Positions 22,373-32,766 of a stretch of 64,000 nt of DNA are shown here, in pieces. Source of the DNA: Gonapodya prolifera JEL478. Taxonomy: Eukaryota > Monoblepharomycota > Monoblepharidomycetes > Monoblepharidales > Gonapodyaceae. The notes beneath the pieces were generated by a model. The model was not told the DNA's origin. It searched no databases and worked only from the letters and a program-made list of their open reading frames with translations. The translations under genes were made by a program, and so were the position numbers. The first letter of the stretch is position 1. Every line of letters begins with the position of its first letter. Location: contig KQ965781.1 of the NCBI GenBank assembly GCA_001574975.1, positions 106,439-170,438 on the forward strand, written 5' to 3'.

Positions 22373-25362
22373 ATGCCCAACGGAATGAAGCGTCTGCGCG
22401 TGGAATACTGGGACCGCGTGAAGAACATCTTGTTGAAGGAGGGGGCGCACCCACAGACCCTTGACGAGTTCGTGATGCTGTTGTGCTCAAAAGTGGAAGT
22501 CATCGAGAGTGCGGTACTCCAGTTCGTTGTGACAATGAAGTACCTGGACGGTGATGCAAACGCACTTATCGAGATGCAGGACGACGGGGACTTACTGTCG
22601 ATGTACCGATCGAGCGCGGAAACTTGCGTTGTTTGCGTGGATTTGGAAGAGGTAAATATCGGATTCTGCCCCGAAATTCATGTTTCCTGGGTTCCTGGAT
22701 CGCAAGGTCGTGGAAACATCCCAGGAAGCGAATCGTTACTTCGTTCCCGCCAACTCACGTACACAAATCTCTCCATCAGGTCAACCTTGCAAATCGACAT
22801 CGACTTTGGACAGCAGAGAAATTGGAAAGTCTTCGACTAGCCAGCCGGACGTTTTCCGCTCCAACCCCTGTTCCCGGTTTCTACCCACCGACATATGATA
22901 AACGGGCTCAAGTGCCAGGAGGCGTTCCCACTCAGCAGAAACCACCCTCTGCCGACAGAATTCCAATTTCGAAATCCGGCTCGCGGGCGAGTCTGGAACA
23001 GCATGCTCCCTCCCAACCCTCTTCAGCCTCGGACGGAAGATCACCTCCAGTGGGAACACCTTCCTTATTCACACATCGACGAACAAACTCCAGTGGGTCC
23101 GCAATTACAGCCGCAAGCTCCGTGCCAGTGATCACTACCAAGTCTACTTCTACCTCTGATGGACCTGGTTTCTGGTTCCCCGAGTTCCAAGAACTCTCCA
23201 TTCCACCTCTGACTCCGACCGTGACGTCTCACCCTCCACCCCGATCATATTCTCTGCAATCCGGCTTGTCGACGCATGCGCAGAACCCGAACTTTTGGGG
23301 AGGATGCCAAGTGCACCTTTTCGATCCTCCCTTTGCGTCAGAGAGTGACTCTGATCAGTTTGAGAAGACCTCGGTTTCGACGCACGCGACGCACCCGCCT
23401 CCACGGAGTGTCTTGAAAAAGAAAGGTTCCTCAGGATTTTTATCTTTATCGAGAGGAGCAGCAACCAACTGCTCTGGATCGACCACCGCCATACAGAATC
23501 AAAGTCTTGTAAGTGATGAAATACTCCCACCAGCGTCATTCGTAGGAAGACTTACGTTCCCCCATACCACGTCAGCAGGATGACCATTTCAACCCCTCAA
23601 ACACGCTTTCAAGGTCGACCTCGGCCCCGTCTTTCAGAACTTGCGGCTCCTCGCACGATGTTGGTCCTGTAGGTCTCACACGTTCAGTCTCTCAAAGTTC
23701 CCGTGGCACTACCGACACGGCGCGGCAACTTCCGACCAATCCGCCGGCCTACGAAACTTTCCAAAGACCATCATCTCGATCTTCCCGTGGTACCACCGAC
23801 ACGCGACAACGTCCGTCCAGTCCTTCCTACGAAACTCTCGACCATGGAACTCGTTCATTCTCCCGATCTTCACGTGGCACCACCGATACGCGGCCACTGC
23901 CACCCAGTCCCTCCTACGAAACTTTCCAAAGACCGCCATCTATTGCCACCACGGTGTCATACTTCCACAATGACACAAAGCAACTTCCGCCGTATCCTTC
24001 CCACGAAACTCTTGAAGGATATCCATCTTACCCGAGCTCGGTATTACGCTTTTACGACGAACTCCTCAACGTAGTAGAAGCACTCGACGGAAGGGGGACT
24101 AAAAGGACGTTCCCCCTGATATGGAGGAATGGAGCACTGGCCCCCACGATGGAATTGATGGGAGTGCTTGGGGAGGATCGGTGGGCGATGCAGAGGACGT
24201 GGGGATACAAGCAGGTATGTTACCAGTTTTGTTGACGTCCAATCTGTGCCAACGAGCTCTGGTGTCGTTCACTGCAGCTGAAGCCCGATGGTTCGGAACT
24301 CACCGTCACCTATGTCCCGCGGTACGGAAGCGTTAGTCAAATTCGATCCCGCGCGCAACCGTCCTTGTACACCTTTGTGAGTACAAAAAGCCTCCACTTT
24401 GAGTTGTGCTCATGCTGGATCTGTGAATTCACGTGTGTGTTGCACTTCAGACCATTCTCTTCTCAACACCAGCTGTCTACGTGGCAGCACTCAGAAATCT
24501 CCCGCTCAAAATCAACCATCTCCTCTCGAACGACTTTCGCGCACACATCCTCGACCCAATATCCAGTTCCATCACGGTACCGCACGACGAACCGTGGTCC
24601 CAAGGCACCGAATGGGCGTACTTGTCTCCACCTCCCGACCTTGTGCCGCCTCAAGCGACTATCATGAGCGGCGACGGGAGGCCGATCGAATACGCTGGAC
24701 TGCACGTCGTGAAGCAGACGGGTGCTCCGCTGAGCGAGGCGTGCCTTATGAGAGTCAAGCAATGGTTGGAGGGCAGGATGCAGAAGGGTGGAGAGTGGGC
24801 TTGTGAGTTTGCGTCGGAATGTTATTGAACTCAACACGTACCCCTCACCACCGGTACCCATACCAACACATCAGCGCCTGCAGCCGTACGCTGTAACTAC
24901 TTCTCTTCTCCATCCCGCCCGTTCTCCCGGTCTCGGTCCCGATCACGGTCCAGATCCCGAGCGCCATCGGTCAACTCTTCCCGTCGAGACACGTCTCCAG
25001 GCAGAGGCGGCCGCGCCACTCCACCACCTCCGCCTCTCAGTGCGATTGAATTCCGTCACGAATCTGCTCTCGTTTGTCATCCCGGCTCTGTTGACGGTTC
25101 TATGCTGGTGCAGATATCCCCAAAGTCTTCAGTTCGGGACGGCCCACCGCGCGATCTTCCGGACGTCATCTTACACAACGAGCCGGGGTACCACGCGAAG
25201 GGCGGTGGTTGTAGTCCCGGTGCGGCGAGGATCACGCGGAAGAAATCTATGACTAACCTGGTGTCGAAATTTTTGACCAGGGTAGGCGGGATCGTGGAGG
25301 TGCCTGAGTATGGGTATGAGGCTGGAGGCAGTGGAGGAAGGGGTAGAGGGCGAGATAAGTGA
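22373..25362 (+). CDS. PB1-F: PB1-domain paralogue with expanded linker repeat and RS-rich tail, about 860 residues
   Basis: Exons: 22373-22651, 22780-23508, 23579-24214, 24278-24376, 24451-24802 and 24875-25362; phases agree throughout. The PB1 domain is residues 1-93 (MKRLRVEYWDRVKNILLKEG, then IEMQDDGDLLSMYR), unsplit. Its first intron has a normal GT donor at the site where PB1-E has GC. LWTAEKLESLR and a PTPVPGFYPPTY motif follow, then a Ser/Thr/Pro linker with about four units of the minisatellite. The C-terminal module is complete (VVEALDGRGTKRTFPL, ELMGVLGEDRW, QRTWGYKQ, TVTYVPRYGS, EWAYLSPPPDL, KGGEWA). The tail has the longest RS run of the group (SRSRSRSRSRSRAP) and closes with KKSMTNLVSKFLTR and GGRGRGRDK. 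It is the longest intact member. PB1 pairing is expected; the rest is unknown. Confidence 0.8.
23690..24010 (+). repeat. Coding minisatellite in the PB1-F linker
   Basis: Roughly four copies of a 26-28-residue unit. Each has SSRGTTDTR, then a proline-rich stretch, then PSYET(L/F) and usually QRPPS. DNA copies start near 23695, 23782, 23865 and 23960 with substitutions between them. The unit count differs in PB1-D and PB1-E. Confidence 0.65.
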
Positions 25363-25742
25363 AGGCGAATGCGTTCATCTGATTATTTAAGTTCTTTTTG
25401 CAAATTTTTTTCTGTGTGTGGAGCTCGATGGTATTTTTAGATTGTGACCCTTGTGTTTGGTCTCGTTTTTTGTAGCAACTATGTCTTATAAGAACATCTC
25501 GTCAAGAGTCTTTTCTACTGATCGATTGGTGTTGGAAATGGAACGTCTCTTTTTAGTTTCGCTCATAAGGCTCGGGATCATGGTCTCTTGTAACGTTAAA
25601 CTGGACATTGATCTACTCCTTTGCATTCCCACACCACTGTCTTACATACCCAGATATCACGGGTATGGGTCCTCCATGTCAGTTCACCAACAATCCATTG
25701 ATATCATTCGACACGAACGTCCCATCCCATCCAGTCTCGCCT
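25363..25742. other. Convergent intergenic region
   Basis: About 380 bp between the ends of PB1-F (plus) and the next minus-strand gene. It contains the conserved PB1-E/F 3'-flank word near 25528. No gene seen. Confidence 0.4.
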
Positions 25743-27044
25743 TTACTCCAACTTCCCATACCCAAACTCGGTCGGATCATCTCCTGCTCCGAACTCATCC
25801 TCCTCACTCGCACCAGCCTCCCACTTCCCGTAATGGTCGAAATCCGTCTGAGCGGCGTATAGCATGTCGGCCTGGCTGAGCAGCGCCGGTGGACGAGCAC
25901 CGTCGGGAGAGTCCGTGCCGTTGGACGTCCCGTTTGCGTTTGCGGGGCGAGAATCGAGGTCCGGAAGAGCATCCAGCCAGGCGATCCCGGCGCCCACGCC
26001 AGGTGTGGGGTCGTCTTCGTCGTCGGAATGGTCGTTGGTGGAGTCGCCATCGGCGGGTTCGGGGATTTGGGGTGTGGGAGCAGGATAAGTGTCAGGGAAA
26101 GCGACGGCGAAAGAGTTGCCGGTAGGTACGGCAGGTGGAGGCGCAGGTGTGGTGTCTGTGAGTGGGAATCCGGTGGTGGCTGGGAATGAGGGGTTGTTGA
26201 ATGGGTTGTTGGTCGAAAGCTGGGAAAAGGCGTCTTCGAGTGACTTTTGTCCTTCACTCTTTTGTACCGGATGGTTTGGTTGTGTAGCAGTAAATGAGTC
26301 TTCAAAACCTGTGGGGGCAGCTGGTGCTGCTGCATCCGGGGCAGAATGCAGAGTTGCAAACGCATCATCAAATCCCGATGCACTCTGCGAAGACACTGGC
26401 AGCGGAGCGAGGGAGGCCCATGGATCGTCTGGTGGCGACTCTATCACGGCAGTCGCAGGCATTTGTGCCTTCGCGGCGCTCGCTTTCCTTCCGTGCCCCT
26501 TTTTGAAAGCGCAACCGAGGGCTGCCCCTGACCCGGCAAACCAGTGGTCCATCCCCAAGAGCACGTCTCGAGTCTGTGCGTATGCCTCGAGGTCGGCTTG
26601 TGAGGTGGCTGTCGGCGATTGGGTGCTCGCGTCTCGCATGACCACTTTGAAGGGTTTGAGCTTCTGTCGAGGTCGGGCGGGGGCCCCGGATGGATCCACG
26701 GTAGGCGCAGAGGCCGTCAGCGCTTCTCCCTCTTGCCCCTTTCCTCCTGATCCGGTGCCTCTAACAAACTTGTCGTCACCATCGAGGACCTCTTCCTCTC
26801 CGTCGGCGTCTGCATCTCCGAGAAGCCCCTTTGATTCCACACCGCCTTCCGCTTTTGCCGCAGTGACGGTCTCCACGACCTCGTGTGACGAGTTTGCGTG
26901 GATCGCCTGTTGTTTGTTCGATGCGTCTTCGTCGTCGTCGCCAACCGAAGATGCCACTGACGATGTGTCCGAAACGTCGTCAACTACTGCGAAGGGATCG
27001 TCTTTTGGGAAGACTGGGGCAGACTGGGCAGGGAAAGATGCCAT
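25743..27044 (-). CDS. Acidic disordered protein with NPF and DPW/DPF motifs, about 433 residues
   Basis: One long frame. I start it at the ATG at 27044 (MASFPAQSAPVFPKDDPF) rather than at the ATG 75 bases further upstream, because the extra residues contain a possible splice acceptor and look like 5' leader. The protein is rich in Asp, Ser, Ala and Pro. A conserved-looking core around residues 130-190 (RQKLKPFKVVMRDAST, DVLLGMDHWFAGSG) is flanked by disordered tails. DDPF near the N terminus, DDPWASL in the middle and two NPF triplets (STNNPFNNPSF) are typical of proteins that bind EH domains and clathrin adaptors, so an endocytic-adaptor role is possible but unproven. No membrane segment or enzyme motif. 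Confidence 0.6.
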   Translation of the reverse strand: MASFPAQSAPVFPKDDPFAVVDDVSDTSSVASSVGDDDEDASNKQQAIHANSSHEVVETVTAAKAEGGVESKGLLGDADADGEEEVLDGDDKFVRGTGSGGKGQEGEALTASAPTVDPSGAPARPRQKLKPFKVVMRDASTQSPTATSQADLEAYAQTRDVLLGMDHWFAGSGAALGCAFKKGHGRKASAAKAQMPATAVIESPPDDPWASLAPLPVSSQSASGFDDAFATLHSAPDAAAPAAPTGFEDSFTATQPNHPVQKSEGQKSLEDAFSQLSTNNPFNNPSFPATTGFPLTDTTPAPPPAVPTGNSFAVAFPDTYPAPTPQIPEPADGDSTNDHSDDEDDPTPGVGAGIAWLDALPDLDSRPANANGTSNGTDSPDGARPPALLSQADMLYAAQTDFDHYGKWEAGASEEDEFGAGDDPTEFGYGKLE

Positions 27045-27325
27045 CTCGAATGTTTGTGTAAGTGGGGCTACAAATTTAGCCGGATGCTCAATGATCCACT
27101 GCAACGAAGTAAGTAGCATTACAATTTTATTGTTGATTTTTCATGAAAAGTGATTCAAAGTTTACGTTGTAAAGTGCATTCATAGTGAACGCATTTCTGG
27201 AAGTCCCCGCGCCGTCCTGCCCACCGTTCCCCTGCAACTGCCCCTTTCATTAATCGCGGCGTCCCTGAGATCGTCTGTCGTCACGAGTTGGTGCGGTCCC
27301 CACTGCACTCTCGGTCTTGCGAAGG

Positions 27326-28488
27326 TTAGCGGTCACGACGTGAGTCACGGTAGCGATTTGGGGAGGGCGACCAGTGTCGGTCAGTGTTCCTACTACGATT
27401 ACCACCACTGCGACCGTTGTTGCGAGGTGAGGTTGCATGACCACTACGGCGATGATACTGGTTGTGACGACGTTGGGTTTCCTGGTGGCGATAGCTCTTG
27501 GGGCTTTAAGAATGGTCGTTGCGTCTGGGGGACTGACGGCGGTCATTTCCTGGGCTTCGTGAACGTGGACTCTCGCAAACGGACTGACGCCATGGGTCGT
27601 AGCTGGGGTTTCGACGAGAAGTACTGTCGCCGGTGTCACGCCTGTGCAGGTTATCATCCCTCTGGCCGCGCTTCGTACCGGGCTCGTCTTCTGAATTGTC
27701 TTCATCGTCACTGTTCTAGAGACTTTCTTTTCTTTTCTGCGACTGACCCTTCCGTGGACTGAGGTCGGTTCGACGGGAATAGAGGCTCAGGTAGTCGTGA
27801 ATACCCGGCCATTGTGAGAGGAAGACCGTTTTGTCATGTTTCTAGCCAGCATCGTCTTCAGCAAGGCTCCACGTGCTACCGTCTGGTCCTTCACCAATGA
27901 TTGCGAGCTTGTTCCCAGTGTACGCCGCCAGCCAATCATCCGCTTTCCTTGGCCAAGATAAGAAGAGTATGCGGTCGGGACACCCCCCAGAGAAACGTAG
28001 AAACTGCGCACCATCAGCCAGGACCATGTCGTCGATGTGCCGCTGACCAAATGTCTCGGAATGCGTTGTCCCCTGTAACAACATCAGCGCCACACTCGCG
28101 TAGGAGATGGGCCCAGTAGCCGGATCCAGCAGCAATCTCCACAATCTTTCCACCGAAATACTCGACGAGCGCCTGCAGCGCCTCCTCAGTAGAGACCGCC
28201 CACGCAAAGTCACGCACCGCCATGGCCCTGTGCGAGCGGCTTTGCTTTCGTTCCGTCACTCGTCCACCGGCCATACCAACGCCAGATGCGAATGAGTTTG
28301 CTGTCGTCCGGCGATACGGGGAAGGGTGATTCGTACTCTCGTGGGGCGATTATGTCGAGGTCCGAACGCCGACGTCCATGGCGTTGTTCGTCGAGAGCTT
28401 CCTCCTCTTCGAGGGAGCACTGGAGTGTTTCGTGAAGAGGCATGCCCTTGATGGGTCCGACTGGAAGCGTGGAGGTTGATTGGCCCAT
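27326..28488 (-). pseudogene. Broken SAM-dependent-methyltransferase-like gene with RS-rich 3' part
   Basis: Starting at ATG 28488, the product begins MGQSTSTLPVGPIKGMPLHE and contains WRWYGRWTSDGTK, then in another frame a methyltransferase-like glycine motif (KIVEIAAGSGYWAHLL), then in a third frame ILFLSWP and LAIIGEG, as in a family of predicted SAM-dependent methyltransferases. Two frame changes are needed (near 28220 and near 28060) with no plausible intron at either. The last part keeps one frame but crosses a TAG just after LAEDDAG, another after KRKESL and a TAA inside an Arg/Ser/Asp-rich tail. QWPGIHDYLSLYSRR between the first two stops looks like the true end of the enzyme. The order of pieces is intact, so decay seems recent. 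Whether the RS-like tail belonged to the enzyme is uncertain. Confidence 0.55.
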
Positions 28489-29087
28489 GATAATGTTGAG
28501 AAGGGTTGGCGTCTACCGACTTGACTTACTCAGGCACTTGGAGGAATTTACACAAAGTTTCGTTTTCAAATTTTTTGGTAATTGGTAATTGGTTGCTTCA
28601 CAATAATGTGTACGCTTTGCTCATTAAAATTTATCAGGTGTCTCATAGAGGAAAATTTCCTTGGGTGAGAGCAAGCCCAAACCCTTTGACATCACATTCG
28701 AGCCTTGAGGTAACGCATGCGACTACCATTAGCCATCATCATCATGACCATTTTAGTCGTCCCAGGAGCAGTAGCCGGTGGGGTGTACCTATTTATCTCG
28801 ACACGATCATCAAACGCCTCCGTCGCTGCCACAACGGGGTGTGCTGCTGACACGGCCGTATCTGGCACAACGCGGACCTTGTCCTCGTTCACCACCACGA
28901 CAACGCGACCCGCTCCCACACCCACGACGTCCCCGGACGTGTTGCCTCCGACGGAAAAATTCTGGTTTGGTATGACCGTGGATAACGCCACGGACATACC
29001 GATGCGGCATTGGACGCTGGATGGGACGGGAGGCGTTCGTCCAATGCTTGGGGTGAGCATGACACCGACACACAGGAAAATTTGACC

Positions 29088-29296
29088 GTTTTCCACTTGG
29101 TGGTAATTCGCGATTCCAACGCGATTTCCACCCCAATTCCCACGCAGTTTCCATTGAGTGGTAATCGTGGCCATTACACGGGTGGAACTTTTCGATGGAT
29201 CCGGGGGGGATGGGATTTGATTGTTTTGACTCTTGAAATTCTGCCGGAATTACCACGCAGTGTGGAAACAGCGGCGATTCCAATGAGTGGTAAATG
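29088..29296. repeat. Cluster of four degenerate 21-25-bp motifs
   Basis: The word GTTTCCAnTGAGTGGTAAT recurs at 29088-29110, 29147-29167 and 29275-29296, with an inverted copy at 29247-29271. The cluster lies just inside the left edge of the sequence that replaces the middle of GH26 copy 1. It could be a relic of a mobile-element end or a binding-site cluster. Confidence 0.5.
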
Positions 29297-29471
29297 TATT
29301 TTTACAAACGGAGCTTTTCCACCCCCAATTTAACCGGTTTGCACAATGGGTGGAATCTTTGGGTGTACCGCATCACGTAAAATCCCATTCATACTCGAAT
29401 TTAGTAGCATACTGGGTTGGGTTAGGTTCCCTCTGTCGCCAGAACATATTTAGGCTGCAAGCTTAGTTTGA

Positions 29472-31678
29472 TTAGGCGTTTTCGCTCCTTTTCCGCTTCC
29501 TCCCAGTTTCGCCGTTCAGGCGCCTTTCGAATTTCGCTTGGTCGTTTGCTTTCCTCTTTGTTTTGTCGGATGCAAGCAGGTTGCTAACTTCCTTGATAAT
29601 ACTCGCGATTTCCTTCTCTTGTGTCGCATTGGTCTATGTCGATTGGAAGGCGTGAGATTTCTGTCTGCAACTCGGGCGGATACATTAACTTACTGTCACG
29701 CGCTCCACGTCGATACCTTTGGTTCTCCGTGCCAGTCTGGTGGGAGTGACACCTTGTTTTGTGCGAACAGAATGCTTGCAATAATGACGACAAGCTCTGA
29801 TTTGGACTGGTTCCTGATCTGGAGGCGAAGAACTTTGCAGCAAGCTTTCAGCCACACGTTGGAGATCTGCTCCTTGGTCACAAATTTGGTTCTGAAAGTC
29901 TTCAGTATGATTGAATAGGCTGTTGTTCGATTTAGCTGTTGTGCATTGGTGCCGCTGATCTTCGAGAAGTTCATATTGCACACTTCCTGGTTGGACGTTT
30001 TGGATATTGTAGTTAGTTGATCGCAGGGTTGTATGCAGACTGAGAATCCACTCACAGGTTCCTTGTTGCTTTTGGGTTGAGCGCAGCGCAGTCCGCATTG
30101 GACCCTGCCTCTGAATCGTCAGCGTCGTGTTCGTCTGTTGTAGTTTTGGTGACACGCTGGGTGGATTTGTTCGTTATCAGGGTAAGATTAATGTTCAATG
30201 AGGTTGGTAACTTACGTGAACATTTGTGTTGTATCTGGTGAGACGACGATGCTCACGAGCCATGTCTTGATATGCAAGGTACATTGCACCTTTCCATAGC
30301 TGTAGTCAGCAAATATCGTCAAGTGAAAGCTACAAGCCTTGCACGTACCAAATGTCCAGTTAACTTCCGGCATGGCGTGGTCTTTGGCCCATTTATTGCA
30401 GATTAGCCTGGCTTCTGTCCTTTGCTCGTCTGTAAGAAGATTAGGTATGTAGTCCAAGCCTTTGGCCGTCCAGAGGTCCCTAAGGTGTTGCTGAAATGCA
30501 GTTCGACTGTTGTGATAACGGTTTATGGTTTGGCTGACCTTTGTCTCACTTGGAGTTCTCAACACTGCGGCGCGCCTTGTCATCTGTGAGTTTGGTCTTG
30601 AAGTCAATCTTGGTGATGTCCGATGACTGGGACAATGCCTGTGAGTCGTTTACGGTCAGGACAGATCCACTGATATGCAGCAGTGTCTTCCAGGGCAATG
30701 AGGGGCCAGATTAGCAGTGATCTATGCATTCACCGCAGACATACGTACGTTCTCTTTGTCGCCAATGTCACCGTTGACCATGTCGTCCTAAATGTCGTCC
30801 AGTTTGCGCCGTTTGTGGCTTTATTTAGTGATGTAAATGTTAGTTGTGTTTCAATTTGTAACGCACGTTCCCACCTGGTCCAGCGATCGGAGGTACTTTT
30901 GAGCGCAATGATTGTAGAGTACTTGAATGATTTCCATATGTTGTTGTTTTGCAATCTTGCCACTTCAAGTGAAGTGAATTGGGCGCCAGTGAGGCCTAGG
31001 TTTTGGAACGCTGTTATCTCGTCCGTCGAAGCTCCTGTTATCTCGCCGAATATCTTGGGGAGCTCTGACGCGCTTAAGGCGTATACGTGACTCTGATTAC
31101 GCGGGTGGGGTATCGTTAGTGTTCCCGTGTGCATGTCGCCTTTGAAGAGACACTTAACCTTGTCCGTTATAATGTCTCTATTTCGCTGAAGGATGTTATT
31201 GGTGTGCTCTGAACACCGTAGGTTGGTCTGTTCTTTATACAGGACATGCCCGTGCCCGTGGCCGTGTGCCCGTTGGCCAAGGGACTGCGCCACCATGCCC
31301 TGATGACACACAATTACCCTTTGACCACAGCCCAAAGACTTACCCGGTGTGGAGAATCAAGGTACGGGCACTGTGGTCGCGAGACGGGCACTGCGGCCAA
31401 TCTTCGGGCATGACCGTGTTTCTCGAGCGGAACTCAAGATAGTCTGCCACAGTACCGTCTTTGATAGGTTGTTCTACCAACTTACGTCAGTGCTAGCGTT
31501 TCGACAAGTGTACAACATCTGCCAATGTTACTGATTCCGTCTGTTGCCCGGGCATTCCAAGCGACATGGCAGGGCATAGTGTGCGGGGCATGGGCATCTA
31601 GTCTGCGTGAATGAATTTCCCGTATCAGTTCAGATGTTCGCTGCTCATGGTCGCTAACACTGACCTCTGATCGCATGT
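29472..31678 (-). CDS. Multi-exon protein of unknown family inside GH26 copy 1
   Basis: The 3' half is well supported: exons 30299-30216, 30156-30056, 29982-29694 and 29615-29472 join with consistent phases. They give a product with MYLAYQDMAREHRRL, an Asp/Ala/Asn-rich patch, QYELLEDQRHQ and a strongly basic C terminus (GRKRKRSENA) like a nuclear-localisation signal. Upstream, 31335-30730 is coding-like (GHGHGHGH run; SELPKIFGEITGASTDE) and 30600-30350 reads LRDLWTAKGLDYIPN. A possible first exon starts at ATG 31678. The joins in the middle are not clean: I needed at least one stop and one frame change around 30600-30750, so the gene may be partly decayed or my model wrong there. No transposase, polymerase or protease motif is visible. 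It is probably a lineage-specific gene or cargo of the insertion. Confidence 0.45.
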
Positions 31679-32307
31679 CGCCCTTACCAGACACCAACAA
31701 CTTCGTCCCCGCTGGAACATGGCTAGAACGTATCATCACCGGCAGAGTGACGCTTACCGGAGAGCAGCGTGGGCCTTCGTTCTACGACGTGTACAGCGCA
31801 CAGAAGGGAAAACCGTCCATTTTCTCCGAAACTGCTGTGTATCATTGGCCGAAGTGGGTGATTGCGTCGCGATCGATTTTCTTGTGCGTCGAGAGCTCAA
31901 AATTTTGTATGCGCTTAAATAGTGGGACAGGAGCGACGGAGGTGGCTCAAAAGCAGGGCTTCTGGTAAGCCGGAGAACCAGACTGATGTCCACGATCATT
32001 CACTGATAGAGATCCTTTTCAGGCGGCTTGCACTCAATAGCACGGCGGAGGCACGCTTCCCCAACATTCGAGCAATGGCGTGGTTCGAAATCGCAAAGAT
32101 AGAAACAGCGTGGCAGAACCAGTTAGTGGATTTCGCGATTGGCAGTGAGTTGATTTATTGCGGTGAGGAGTCAACGGGACCGGTTTCAACTTCACCTCAC
32201 TGTTTGTTGCAGATAACTCTGATGTCCTAAATGCATTTCTGAGTGATGTCATGCCACCAGGAAACACGGCGTCTAATATTGATACCAATATGTTTGTATG
32301 GGGCTAG

Positions 32308-32766
32308 ATGACTTACCGTATTTATTCACAAATCAAATTTTTTCGAAACAGCCATCTCATTGCAATGTGTATGAAACCTCCAGGACATGTTATCTCAAAG
32401 CCCGACACGGTGGTGAGCATAATTATCTTCGCAATAGAACGCGTTCATCGACAAGTACATGCTTGGAATCAAATATACTTACACTTTGGGATGTGCTTTG
32501 TTCTATGGCTGAGAGTACCTGATGGGAAGGCACGTCCCTTAGGGTGGTCCGCCGAGCACTTTTGTCGACAATGTGAAACCGAATTTTTGCACTTCATGCA
32601 GACACCCGCGCTCCATTCCCCGTCGCATCTCTTGAGTGATGAGTTGCGTGACTCGAGTGGGCATATCATCGTGGGATATTCCAGGCGGCCTGTTCGGAAA
32701 GCGCACAAATCGCGTTTGCGGTCGGGTGAGAGCAAGCCCAACCCTTTTCGTGGAATCTCTATATAA
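32308..32766. other. Intergenic region between the GH26 copies, with duplicated promoter block
   Basis: About 460 bp. The word GGGTGAGAGCAAGCCCAA near 32726 also occurs before copy 1 near 28667, each about 40-60 bp before the coding start. The duplication therefore included promoter sequence. A long frame here is not protein-like. Confidence 0.5.

Larger units (their letters stand above)
28717..32307 (+). pseudogene. GH26-like glycosidase copy 1, missing its catalytic middle
   Basis: The 5' exon 28717-29052 encodes a signal-anchor helix (LAIIIMTILVVPGAVAGG), a Thr/Pro linker and the start of the GH26-like domain (FWFGMTVDN, GVRPMLG). The 3' exons 31691-31853, 31923-31964, 32023-32144 and 32213-32307 match the last four exons of copy 2 (NFVPAGTWLERI, GPSFYDVYSAQKGKP, NIRAMAWFEIAK). 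Exons equivalent to 33194-33998 of copy 2, which hold the HEMNG catalytic motif, are absent. In their place lies 2.6 kb with a minus-strand gene. Copy 1 still has a good ATG and splice sites at both ends, but any spliced product would lack the acid/base residue. Confidence 0.75.

Noticed and set aside
26089-27153. 354-codon plus-strand frame opposite the acidic minus-strand gene
   Set aside because: Ser/Ala/Val-rich shadow. The minus-strand frame has DPF, DPW and NPF motifs and better codon composition.
29696-30055. 119-codon minus frame as an independent protein
   Set aside because: It overlaps the exon 29982-29694, whose alternative frame joins cleanly to exons on both sides. The standalone frame does not.
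32308-32766. 152-codon plus frame between the GH26 copies
   Set aside because: No protein-like composition. It overlaps the duplicated promoter block shared with copy 1, so it is probably non-coding.
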